DNA of 64,000 nt from Croceifilum oryzae (GTDB taxonomy: Bacteria; Bacillota; Bacilli; Thermoactinomycetales; Thermoactinomycetaceae), in the NCBI RefSeq assembly GCF_030814315.1, contig NZ_JAUSUV010000002.1, forward strand, positions 248,001-312,000, read 5' to 3'. This document shows positions 37,676 to 45,159 of the stretch, in pieces. Within the stretch, counting starts at the first letter, position 1. Every line of letters begins with the position of its first letter. The notes beneath the pieces are model-generated. The model saw only the letters and a list, made by a program, of their open reading frames with translations, did not search any database and was not told where the DNA came from. A program made the position numbers and the translations under genes.

Positions 37676-38413
37676 ATGGATCAAGCAAGTCGCCAATTGA
37701 TGATTGCTCTAGACCTACCGTCTGGAGAAGATGCAGAAAAGTTCCTCGCCCATTGGCAAGGAGAAGAAAAACCTTGGATCAAAGTAGGTTACCAATTGTT
37801 CTACGCAACAGGCCCGCGCTGGATCTATGAGCGAAAACAAGAAGGATACTCGATCTTTCTTGATTTGAAGCTACATGATATCCCGAACACAGTAGCCAAA
37901 GCAGTAGAATCGATTAGTAAACTAGATGTAGACTTCTTAACCCTTCATGCAATGGGTGGCTCTGAGATGATGAAGCGTGCTCGGGAATCCGCTGAGCAAT
38001 TTGCTTCCTCTTCCGAATATCGGACTCGCCTCCTAGCGGTTACACAACTGACGAGTACCCATGAGGAAATGTTACACGACGAGCTTGGGATCAACGGTTC
38101 AATGGAGCAAGCGGTTTTACGCTCAGCGAAGCTTGCTCATCAAGCAGGAGCCGATGGAGTGATCTGTTCAGGTCAAGAAGCGCGAGCGATTAAAGATTTG
38201 ACAGCGCCTTCTTTCTTAGCCGTAACACCAGGGATTCGACCGATAGGAGCTTCCGCAAACGATCAAAAACGGGTTGTCACTCCGACTGCGGCGATTCAGG
38301 CAGGAGCCGATCATCTAGTAGTTGGACGTGCGATAACGCATGCACTCGATCCAGTAGAAGCATACTATCAAATCCTACAAGAAATCATAGATGCCAGGGG
38401 GAATATGAGATGA
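37676..38413 (+). CDS. pyrF: Orotidine 5'-phosphate decarboxylase
   Basis: A 245-residue TIM-barrel enzyme that decarboxylates OMP to UMP, the last step of UMP synthesis. The catalytic DLKLHDIP motif (Asp63, Lys65, Asp68) is intact, and the phosphate-binding VTPGIRP and GADHLVVGRAI motifs are near the C-terminus. Length is normal for Bacillus. AGGAAGGGG precedes the ATG. It is first gene of a two-gene unit under its own promoter and PyrR attenuator, and overlaps pyrE by four bases (ATGA). Confidence 0.96.
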   Translation: MDQASRQLMIALDLPSGEDAEKFLAHWQGEEKPWIKVGYQLFYATGPRWIYERKQEGYSIFLDLKLHDIPNTVAKAVESISKLDVDFLTLHAMGGSEMMKRARESAEQFASSSEYRTRLLAVTQLTSTHEEMLHDELGINGSMEQAVLRSAKLAHQAGADGVICSGQEARAIKDLTAPSFLAVTPGIRPIGASANDQKRVVTPTAAIQAGADHLVVGRAITHALDPVEAYYQILQEIIDARGNMR

Positions 38414-38994
38414 AACCATGGAATTTGTCTGAAGCACTCACACGTACGGGAGTCGTAAAAGAGGGACATTTTCTCCTTTCTTCAGGGCGACATAGTGGGC
38501 AATATATGCAATGTGCTCAGTTACTCCAACACCCAGCAGACGCTGAGCAAGCAGGACAAGCTATTGCGAATCTGTTCCGCGATCTAGAAATTGATGTGGT
38601 AGTAGGTCCTGCACTTGGCGGAGTTGTGATCGCTCATGAAGTAGCCCGAGCCTTAGGCGTTCGCTGTCTATTTGCCGAACGAAAAGAAGGCGTTATGGAA
38701 CTTCGTCGTGGATTTGAAGTAGCAAAAGGGGAACGCGTTCTAGCAGTAGAGGATGTGGTGACCACAGGTGGCTCTGTGCAAGAAGTGGTTACGCTTCTAG
38801 AAGGGATGGGGGCCGATGTAGTCGGAATTGGTTCCATCATCGATCGAAGCCAAGGGAAAACACCTTTCACCGTACCTTATCGTGCTCTCATGCCAATCGA
38901 AATCAAATCGTGGGAAGCAGAGAATTGCCCTCTCTGTGCAGAAGGAACCCCCGCTGTTAAGCCTGGTAGTCGAACACCTGTATCAAAGAAATAA
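38410..38994 (+). CDS. pyrE: Orotate phosphoribosyltransferase
   Basis: A 194-residue type I phosphoribosyltransferase that joins orotate to PRPP. The PRPP-binding motif VLAVEDVVTTGG lies at 110-121, preceded by the flexible-loop segment FAERKEG. It carries a C-terminal CPLCAEGTPAVKPGSR tail as found in a subgroup of PyrE proteins (Thermus-type), differing from the shorter enterobacterial enzyme. Translation is coupled to pyrF through ATGA. A terminator lies 16 bases after the stop. Confidence 0.95.
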   Translation: MKPWNLSEALTRTGVVKEGHFLLSSGRHSGQYMQCAQLLQHPADAEQAGQAIANLFRDLEIDVVVGPALGGVVIAHEVARALGVRCLFAERKEGVMELRRGFEVAKGERVLAVEDVVTTGGSVQEVVTLLEGMGADVVGIGSIIDRSQGKTPFTVPYRALMPIEIKSWEAENCPLCAEGTPAVKPGSRTPVSKK

Positions 38995-39010
38995 TACCTG
39001 CAAACATAAA

Positions 39011-39058
39011 AAGCCGATCTCCCAAACAATATGATTGTAGGAGATCGGCTTTTTTATT
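39011..39058. terminator. Bidirectional terminator between pyrE and a convergent membrane-protein gene
   Basis: AAGCCGATCTCC and its exact complement (12 bp) with a 17-base loop, followed by TTTTTATTTTT. It serves pyrFE on the plus strand and lies beside the stop of the minus-strand gene. Confidence 0.9.
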
Positions 39059-39719
39059 TTTCCCAATTCAGATATCCTACAATCCCAAAGCAGAGGAGAC
39101 AAAAAACAAGTTGAAACCAGTCTTGCCACATTCCTTGAAAACCTGAATAGGTCTTCATTGCGATCGGGATAATGACAAAGCTGAGGCGGGTGTAGCCTTT
39201 TTCATATTGTTTCCGAAGGAGATATTTAATGGTAGAGATAAAACAGTACAGCTTGCCTGCAAAGATGAGCGTATCGATATGATAAGGGTCAAAAAGTGCA
39301 CATAATACAAAAACAAGGAACCCCCAAATTCGTTGAAGCCAATCGATAACGACTGGATGAAGGATGACTTCGACAGGGGAATCAGTAGAGCGAGAGAGAT
39401 AGCTATAAAGTTGTCTACCATATACAAAAAGGAGAATCGTCCAGCCGATCAGACCACCTAAAAAGCTAGCTATTCCAAAGTGTTCCGTTCGACCGATGTC
39501 ATGCAAGCTTCCTAAGCTAAATAGGAGAAAAGCAAATCGAATGAGCGATTCTGATCGTTGTTGCTGGATCTCATATTTGACGGTACTAAAGAGTAGATAC
39601 AGGGTTGCCAGCAGAAACATGAATGCTGGAGATGGAAGGAAGATTGTAATAATAAGATAAATACATAATCCAATGCTTCGCTGCACCCATGTGAAAGGGC
39701 CGGTTTTATCTGTACGCAT
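39054..39719 (-). CDS. Multi-pass membrane protein with internal duplication, unknown function
   Basis: A 221-residue protein with about six hydrophobic segments. No family recognised. The two halves resemble one another: WVQRSIGLCIYLI...LYLLFSTVKYEIQQQ (about 11-55) against WLQRIWGFLVFVL...LYCFISTIKYLLRKQ (about 127-170), each continuing into a similar RFAFLLFSLGS / RLSFVIIPIAM helix. This suggests an ancient duplication of a three-helix unit. It is followed at 39771 by another minus-strand small membrane gene, which may be co-transcribed. Confidence 0.7.
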   Translation of the reverse strand: MRTDKTGPFTWVQRSIGLCIYLIITIFLPSPAFMFLLATLYLLFSTVKYEIQQQRSESLIRFAFLLFSLGSLHDIGRTEHFGIASFLGGLIGWTILLFVYGRQLYSYLSRSTDSPVEVILHPVVIDWLQRIWGFLVFVLCALFDPYHIDTLIFAGKLYCFISTIKYLLRKQYEKGYTRLSFVIIPIAMKTYSGFQGMWQDWFQLVFCLLCFGIVGYLNWEK

Positions 39720-39770
39720 TGGCCGCTACACCCCTGTCTCTACAGATTAAAGGTATCAAAATCTTTTTCA

Positions 39771-40034
39771 TTAGGATCGCTTTCCCCTGCCAATCAATAA
39801 AATCAAACCGTCGATTAACCATCCAAATACATACCATATCAACAGATCATACACATAGATACCAAATGTAGAGAAACCGACTCCTCTTTGCGCTAGTTCA
39901 TACCAACGCAGGGGACTTGTTAGATCCAATAAGACGTGTTTTTGATCAAAACCAAGAAGATGAAAAAGGATCACGCAAAAATAGAGAAATAGAAACCAGA
40001 AATGAAATTCCACCTTCATGGAGGGACAACTCAC
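39771..40034 (-). CDS. Small membrane protein, unknown function
   Basis: An 87-residue frame with two hydrophobic helices (about 8-27 and 58-80) and a basic C-terminal tail (GRGKRS). No family recognised. The listed start is GTG; an ATG five codons in (MKVEFHFW) is equally possible, and neither has a clear ribosome binding site. Orientation and a 51-base gap to the following membrane gene suggest a two-gene unit. Confidence 0.5.
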   Translation of the reverse strand: MSCPSMKVEFHFWFLFLYFCVILFHLLGFDQKHVLLDLTSPLRWYELAQRGVGFSTFGIYVYDLLIWYVFGWLIDGLILLIGRGKRS

Positions 40035-40090
40035 TTTCGCACAAGGGTTGTTAATATTATTATAACAGATTATTATGTTTATTCTAATAA

Positions 40091-40128
40091 AAAAACAACT
40101 GAGCCATGTTGCCAGCCCAGTGTTTTTT
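40091..40128 (-). terminator. Terminator of pcp
   Basis: On the minus strand ACTGGGC pairs with GGCTCAGT (one G-T) and is followed by TGTTTTTTT, directly after the pcp stop codon. Confidence 0.7.
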
Positions 40129-40769
40129 TAATGTGTTTGTCCGCCTTCTAGGAGCAGATCTTGTTCATAATCCACCGAAACTTGGATTGCCGTCTCAATC
40201 CCACGTATCATATCGTCTAAGGACAAAGATGCCATATGCGGACGCGTTTGGATTTGTTCGGGTAGAAAGGGGATATGGATAAACCCACCACGAATGCTAC
40301 TCTGCCTAATTTCATGCATGAGCCCGTAGAACACGTGGTTGCAGACATAGGTTCCAGCTGTTTGAGAGACGGAGGCAGGTAACCCAGCATCGCGTAAATG
40401 CTTTACAATCGCCTTAATCGGTAGGCTGGACCAATACGCTACAGGCCCTTCCTGGATAATTGGTTTATCGATTGGCTGGTTCCCTTTATTATCCGGGATT
40501 CGCGCATCATCTACATTAATTGCGACTCGTTCGATGGATAAATCAGGGCGACCCCCAGCCTGTCCCACACAAACCACGAGATCTGGCTTTACTTCTTGAA
40601 TCGCCAACCGTAATTGGTCGATCGCTTCTCCGAAAACACAAGGAAGTTCACGAGAATTAATCTTATATGTTTCCGTTTCCTTCCCATCAAGTGCTTTTGC
40701 AATCTCAAGTGAGGGATTGATTTTTTCCCCTCCAAATGGTTCAAATCCCGTTAGCAATATGGCTTTCAT
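40128..40769 (-). CDS. pcp: Pyrrolidone-carboxylate peptidase (pyroglutamyl peptidase I)
   Basis: A 213-residue cytosolic cysteine peptidase (family C15) removing N-terminal pyroglutamate. It starts MKAILLTGFEPFGG, the family hallmark. The catalytic Glu region (GGRPDLSIERVAIN), Cys in AGTYVCNHVFY and His in GGFIHIPFLPEQ are all in place. I use the ATG at 40769, preceded by GAGGAGCCTGAGG, instead of one five codons upstream. It lies downstream of rqcH with about 25 bases between them and could share its transcript. Confidence 0.93.
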   Translation of the reverse strand: MKAILLTGFEPFGGEKINPSLEIAKALDGKETETYKINSRELPCVFGEAIDQLRLAIQEVKPDLVVCVGQAGGRPDLSIERVAINVDDARIPDNKGNQPIDKPIIQEGPVAYWSSLPIKAIVKHLRDAGLPASVSQTAGTYVCNHVFYGLMHEIRQSSIRGGFIHIPFLPEQIQTRPHMASLSLDDMIRGIETAIQVSVDYEQDLLLEGGQTH

Positions 40770-40794
40770 CCTCAGGCTCCTCATCTGTAAAGGA

Positions 40795-42519
40795 TTAATT
40801 TGCTTTTGGTTTCGTTCGTTTTACCATCTCGCGAATGGTATTTTCATCTGGAGTTACATATAGAGTTTGTTGATTTTCATAAATAACGAATCCCGGACGA
40901 GCACCTGCTGGCTTTTTCACATGCTTGATTGTGACATAATCCACCGGAACTTGACTCGATTCACGGGCTTTGCTGTAGTACGCCGCTAGAGTAGCTGCCT
41001 CTAAAAGTGTTTCCTCGCTGATTTCTTTACTACGAATGACGACATGTGAGCCAGGGATATCTTTGGTATGAAGCCACGTATCCGAGTTGTGGGCAAGCTG
41101 ATGAGTGAGATAATCATTTTGCTTATTATTTTTGCCGACTAAAATGAGCGTTCCATCTTTCGCGTACATGCTGATTGGATTCGGCTTCTCTTTCTTCTTT
41201 CGGTTCGGGCGACGTTGTGTACGTACCCAGCCTTCTTCTTCCAGTTCTTCTCGAATTTGCTCTACTTCTTTTAAAGAGCTATTTTCTAGCAACACAAGCA
41301 CCGATTCCAGATACTGATTCTCGTCCCCCGCGATGGCGATCTGCTCTAGATTGTACTTCTTGGACGCTTTCCGTTTGTTGTAACGTTTATAATAACGTTG
41401 TGCGTTTTCAGAAGGAGAGAGTAGAGGGTCTAACTGAATCTCGATCTGTTTTTCTTCCGGATCATAGTAGTTAGCAAGACGGACAAACGAGTCTCCGCGT
41501 TGGATTTCATGCATGTATGTTGTTAGTAGCTCTCCTTTGATACGCTCTTCTTCCACTAAATCCGATTCCGCAACTTCCTTGCGTAATATCTCGATTTTTT
41601 TCTCGTTTTTCTCCCGTTCATTCGTTAACCGCTTAATGAGATCTAACGTCTGCCCACGAACCCGATCTCGATCTGCTTTTCCATAATAGAAGGATTCTAG
41701 GCACTCACTCATTGACTCAAAATGAAGATGCTCTCCAGCGAGATGAGTGAGTCTCGTTGCATAGAAATAATGCTTTCCTTCTGCTTCTACACGAGTTGCT
41801 TGATACTGATGGTTACGGAATTCCTCTATCAGCTGATGAAACGCATTCCATAGATTTTTTCGCTCTCCGATTCCTGCCCGAAATACAATCTCTTTGGCGA
41901 TTAAGGGACCCAGTCCGAGGAAACGATTTACTAACTGCTTATCGAGCCGTCCCGCCAAATAGTCAAAGCCAGAGAGAAAGGTTGTTTCATCCACGGCAAA
42001 TGGGTCTAACTTCTCTTGAGCAGGTGGATACTCATAATCTCTACCGGGTAAGACTGGACGTACTTTACTTACCGAATAAGGAACCCGGCGAAGCGCATCC
42101 ATGATTCGATTTGTCTCGAGGTCGAGTAGGATGACATTACTTGTGCGACCTAAGATTTCAATCGAAAGCCTTCGTAGTACTTCATCCCCTAATTCGTTTA
42201 CACCTCGAATATCAATCTGCACAATCCGTTCCATGCCTACTTGTCGGACCGCTTGAATGAACGAACCCTCAATATGTTTACGAAGAAGCATACAAAACAT
42301 AGGTGGTTCTTTTGGATGATCCGCAGGGGATTCAGTAAATTGAAAACGAGGATAAGCAGGATGGGCAGATATATATAGTTTATGATTTTGCCCTTGCGAA
42401 CGAATATATAGCACAATTTCTGTATCACTTGGTTGATAGACTTTACTGATCCGTCCCCCAACCAACTTGGTTGTAAGTTCATGCGTAACCGCGCGAGTTA
42501 CGATTCCATCAAATGACAT
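40795..42519 (-). CDS. rqcH: Rqc2-homologue RqcH (NFACT family), ribosome quality control
   Basis: A 574-residue protein (B. subtilis YloA, 572 aa), once called fibronectin-binding protein. In Bacillus it binds stalled 50S subunits and adds C-terminal alanine tails that mark the nascent chain for degradation. NFACT-N covers about 1-270 (begins MSFDGIVTRAVTHEL, with GGRISKVYQPS). HhH and coiled-coil segments run about 280-430, and NFACT-R is C-terminal (DGTLILVGKNNKQNDYLT, LHTKDIPGSHVVIR). The ATG at 42519 matches YloA, though AAAGGA lies a rather long 12 bases away. It marks the conserved yloA-yloB-yloC backbone downstream of the pyr operon. Confidence 0.93.
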   Translation of the reverse strand: MSFDGIVTRAVTHELTTKLVGGRISKVYQPSDTEIVLYIRSQGQNHKLYISAHPAYPRFQFTESPADHPKEPPMFCMLLRKHIEGSFIQAVRQVGMERIVQIDIRGVNELGDEVLRRLSIEILGRTSNVILLDLETNRIMDALRRVPYSVSKVRPVLPGRDYEYPPAQEKLDPFAVDETTFLSGFDYLAGRLDKQLVNRFLGLGPLIAKEIVFRAGIGERKNLWNAFHQLIEEFRNHQYQATRVEAEGKHYFYATRLTHLAGEHLHFESMSECLESFYYGKADRDRVRGQTLDLIKRLTNEREKNEKKIEILRKEVAESDLVEEERIKGELLTTYMHEIQRGDSFVRLANYYDPEEKQIEIQLDPLLSPSENAQRYYKRYNKRKASKKYNLEQIAIAGDENQYLESVLVLLENSSLKEVEQIREELEEEGWVRTQRRPNRKKKEKPNPISMYAKDGTLILVGKNNKQNDYLTHQLAHNSDTWLHTKDIPGSHVVIRSKEISEETLLEAATLAAYYSKARESSQVPVDYVTIKHVKKPAGARPGFVIYENQQTLYVTPDENTIREMVKRTKPKAN

Positions 42520-42673
42520 AAGTATGTTCAGTCCTTTTATCAATTACATTCATGGGTATTCCTTTATTGTACCTGAATTCAACTACCTGTTGCAGAAAGA
42601 AAAAAGTCAATTGACAAGTTATTGTTTGCTCTACCCAGTCAAATTAAAATAGCGATATAGGAGTTGAACAACC

Positions 42674-43492
42674 ATGATGAACCAGATTGCTAAAAACATC
42701 TATCGCTATCGAAAAGAAAAAGGGTTTACACAAGAAAAGCTTGCTCATTCGTTAGGAATTACCCATCAGGCGATCTCCAAATGGGAGAATGAACAAGCAA
42801 TGCCGGATATCACATTACTTCCTGAGATATCGAAGATACTGGAAGTAAGCATAGATAAATTATTAGGCTACGTTTCCCATGATAAACCAATCACCATTTA
42901 CGAAAAAGCATACGAAACGCCAGAGTACTACTGGGGATTCCAACCGAATTCAGACTGCTACAAGGTTCTCGAATATATACCACCGATTCGCAATATGAAA
43001 CTATTAGATATCGGGTGTGGAGAGGGGAGAAATGCTGTCTTTTTCGCTCGAAATGGCTATGATGTAACCGCATTTGATATATCCGATGCAGGGATTGAAA
43101 AAACGAAGAGACTAGCTGACCATGTGGGGGTAGAGGTAAACGTGTTTAAAGCCGATCTACTAGACTTTCGACTAAACACTCACTTCGATATCCTCTTCTC
43201 AAGCGGAGTGCTCCATTACATCAATCCAAAGTATCAAGAAGAGATATTTCAAAACTACAAAGACTATACCACACTAGGAGGTATGCATTTCTTCAACGTA
43301 TTCGTACAAAAGCCCTTCATCCCATCCCCACCTGAAAACGAGCCAAATAGCCATGATTGGAAGTCAGGGAAGCTATTATCGTATTATCATGATTGGTTAA
43401 TTGAGGCTAGCTCCGAGGACATTATTGATTGCGATTCATCAGGTGTTCTGCATCAACATGCTATGAATCGAGTTGTGGCTAGGAAGGTGTGA
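42674..43492 (+). CDS. XRE helix-turn-helix fused to a SAM-dependent methyltransferase (TehB-like)
   Basis: A 272-residue fusion. Residues 1-65 are an XRE-type DNA-binding domain (IYRYRKEKGFTQEKLAHSLGITHQAISKWE). Residues 75-265 are a class I methyltransferase with motif I LLDIGCGEGRNA (110-121), acidic FDISD at the end of strand 2, and a TehB-like LHYINPKYQEEIFQNY. The methyl acceptor is not evident; TehB relatives methylate oxyanions or small molecules. The fusion may autoregulate in response to its ligand. ATG preceded by TAGGAG at 10 bases; the second Met could also start. A terminator follows. Confidence 0.85.
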   Translation: MMNQIAKNIYRYRKEKGFTQEKLAHSLGITHQAISKWENEQAMPDITLLPEISKILEVSIDKLLGYVSHDKPITIYEKAYETPEYYWGFQPNSDCYKVLEYIPPIRNMKLLDIGCGEGRNAVFFARNGYDVTAFDISDAGIEKTKRLADHVGVEVNVFKADLLDFRLNTHFDILFSSGVLHYINPKYQEEIFQNYKDYTTLGGMHFFNVFVQKPFIPSPPENEPNSHDWKSGKLLSYYHDWLIEASSEDIIDCDSSGVLHQHAMNRVVARKV

Positions 43493-43511
43493 TTCTTCGA
43501 TCTCTAGAGGA

Positions 43512-43561
43512 TAGACCAAATAAAAATAACGAGTCGAAGTCCGCTATTTTTATTTGGTCTA
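43512..43561 (+). terminator. Terminator after the XRE-methyltransferase gene
   Basis: A 17-bp perfect inverted repeat (arm TAGACCAAATAAAAATA) with a 16-base loop, shortly after the stop. The A/T-rich top of the stem supplies T residues on both strands, so it may also end the convergent M28 remnant transcript. Confidence 0.75.
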
Positions 43562-43576
43562 CTCCTTTTACGAGTA

Positions 43577-44158
43577 CTATTTTGTTAAATTCCCTAGCAC
43601 GTCCAAGGTAATATTCAACGAATTTTGTAAGTCTTCTTTTTGAATTTTATCAATGGTATCGTTATCTGTATGGTAGTTCTTATCTGTTTGATAGAATATA
43701 AGGGCGGTGGGAATCCCGGCATCTTCAAATGGGACTTGGTCACTAGCCATGAGGGTACCACGTTCATACTTCAATTTCATTTCTTTCGCTTTTTGTACGA
43801 AGGCATCCGTTAGATGTTGCTTTGATTCAGGATAAGAGGTAAATATGCCTAGTGAATCTCCGACTCCCACCATGTCGAAGTTAATCATTCCAGCTATGTC
43901 GTCTTTTTGTTGCTTTGATAACGATTCTACATACTTTGTGGAACCTACCATCCACGCTTCTTCTGCTCCAAATGCCATGAACTGAATATTATGGTTCAAT
44001 TTCTTTTTTGACAATTGCTTTGTTATTTCCATCATCGTTGCTGTACCAGAGGCATTGTCATTAGCGGCTGGGTTATCTACTCCATCGTAGTGGGCACCTA
44101 GAATATAGGTCTTCGGGTTTTTGGCTTCTTTTTGTGCCTTCAGTGTGGCGATAATCAT
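43577..44158 (-). pseudogene. M28 aminopeptidase lacking signal peptide and PA domain (truncated gene)
   Basis: A 193-residue frame matching only the catalytic half of the secreted aminopeptidase at 6094-7392. It starts MIIATLKA, where full-length relatives have the NVIATLKG strand. The metal-binding residues are retained: AHYDGVD (His23), NDNASG (Asp34), FGAEE (Glu66/67), FDMVG (Asp95), YHTDND (His163). About 225 N-terminal residues, including any signal, are absent. Its ATG follows the GNAT stop by ten bases, with GGGAGAAG inside the GNAT end, so it might still be translated as a cytoplasmic protein. Most likely an IS- or deletion-truncated gene; a functional short form cannot be excluded. 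Confidence 0.7.
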
Positions 44159-44168
44159 TACTTTTCTA

Positions 44169-44720
44169 CTACTTCTCCCACTCAGTTCTCAATATAGAGT
44201 ATTGATACTCATCGATCCATTGTCCTTTTGACATATAATTTTGCAATAAATGACCCTCACGTCTCATCCCTACGCGTTCTAAAACCGCAATCGATTTGCT
44301 ATTTCGAACGTCTGAAAACGCAATTGCTTTATGTTTCCCTAGTGAGTGGAACACATATCGTAATAACGCACCAACCGCCTCAGTCGCATATCCATTTCCT
44401 TGGTATTCTGGAGAGAGTGTGAAGCCAATTTCTACGATGCGAGGCTCCACGGTAGGAGTATGGAGAGCACAATCGCCGATGAGTTGGTTTGTTTCGGCTA
44501 AAGCAACCGCAAACTGGAACCATGTACCCGGTTGATTCGGTTGATGATTCATCTGTTGATTCACAAATGTTTGTGCATCCTGATACTGATAATTTTCCCA
44601 CGACTGAAAAGTAGCCACTTCCGGATTTGAACGATAGAAATGAAAAGTATCAATGTCACTTGTACAAAATCTCCTCAAAACAAGACGATCCGTTTTTTCA
44701 AAGAGTGTAGATGTTTCCAT
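44169..44720 (-). CDS. GNAT acetyltransferase, RimJ/RimL type
   Basis: A 183-residue acyl-CoA transferase. It begins TDRLVLRRFCTSDIDTFHFYRSNPEV and carries the acetyl-CoA loop EYQGNGYATEAVGALLRY (about 110-127) and the conserved NSKSIAVLERVGMRREG helix. This pattern fits RimJ/RimL-like proteins, which acetylate protein N-termini, antibiotics or small amines; the substrate cannot be read from sequence. The truncated M28 frame begins ten bases downstream. Confidence 0.9.
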   Translation of the reverse strand: METSTLFEKTDRLVLRRFCTSDIDTFHFYRSNPEVATFQSWENYQYQDAQTFVNQQMNHQPNQPGTWFQFAVALAETNQLIGDCALHTPTVEPRIVEIGFTLSPEYQGNGYATEAVGALLRYVFHSLGKHKAIAFSDVRNSKSIAVLERVGMRREGHLLQNYMSKGQWIDEYQYSILRTEWEK

Positions 44721-44801
44721 ATATGTACCCCAATTCTTGTTCAGCCTTCGTTTCCTTATTTTATCACGAATATTGAGGTTTCTATAAATCTATTGGGACT
44801 C

Positions 44802-44856
44802 CTACAAAGATCAAAGAAGCTAGCTTTTTGACAACTAGCTTCTTTGATCTTTGTAG
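44802..44856. repeat. Perfect 22-bp inverted repeat
   Basis: Arms 44802-44823 and 44835-44856 are exact reverse complements around an 11-base loop (CTTTTTGACAA). The arm includes GATCAAAGAAGCTAG. No T-tract follows on either strand beyond the loop itself, so it is unusual for an intrinsic terminator. Confidence 0.9.
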
Positions 44857-44909
44857 TACTCTCTATATGCAGTCCAGCCTGCTGAATAACGAGTAAATGG
44901 AATAGGCTA

Positions 44910-45093
44910 GGGGCCAATGTATCTGGGTACAGTGATGTTAGTGAGCCTGCAGCGAAGTCCTTCGAACGAAGCAAGGGGCGTTTTGTGGCAATGTCTGAGC
45001 GTTCTTTGCGAGTTTTGCCACTTGCCCGAAGCGGACTTGCTCTTCACATCCTCGCTGGCTCACTATTTGAGCTGTAGACAGATACATTGCCCC
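44910..45093. repeat. Long imperfect palindrome (about 184 bp), MITE-like or structured RNA
   Basis: Matching arms nest inward: GGGGCCAATGTATCTG with CAGATACATTGCCCC (44910-44925/45079-45093), TAGTGAGCC with GGCTCACTA (44939-44947/45057-45065), AGTCC with GGACT, and GTGGCAA with TTGCCAC (44985-44991/45015-45021) near the apex. A T-rich run (TTTCTTTTTTC) follows the right end. The whole stretch can fold into one long hairpin. Confidence 0.75.
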
Positions 45094-45159
45094 AGGCTTT
45101 CTTTTTTCAATAAGCCCATCATTTTGGTTTGCTTCAATGCAACCATGTAACTATGTGTC

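Larger units (their letters stand above)
44721..45159. other. Non-coding gap dominated by two palindromes
   Basis: No gene is seen between the GNAT start and the cadA stop. The gap holds a perfect 22-bp inverted repeat (44802-44856) and a long imperfect palindrome (44910-45093), described separately. The open frames crossing it are by-products of the palindromes. Confidence 0.7.

Noticed and set aside
37676-38994. pyrK or pyrD hidden between pyrAB and pyrF
   Set aside because: No ferredoxin-reductase-like or dihydroorotate dehydrogenase motif occurs in any frame of the window; the genes appear truly absent here.
42544-42673. TTGACA at about 42617 as promoter of the XRE-methyltransferase gene
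   Set aside because: No acceptable -10 lies at 16-18 bases; the A/T-rich candidate is about 27 bases away.
44917-45150. Plus-strand 77-codon frame between GNAT and cadA
   Set aside because: It is created by the long palindrome and has no plausible ribosome binding site.
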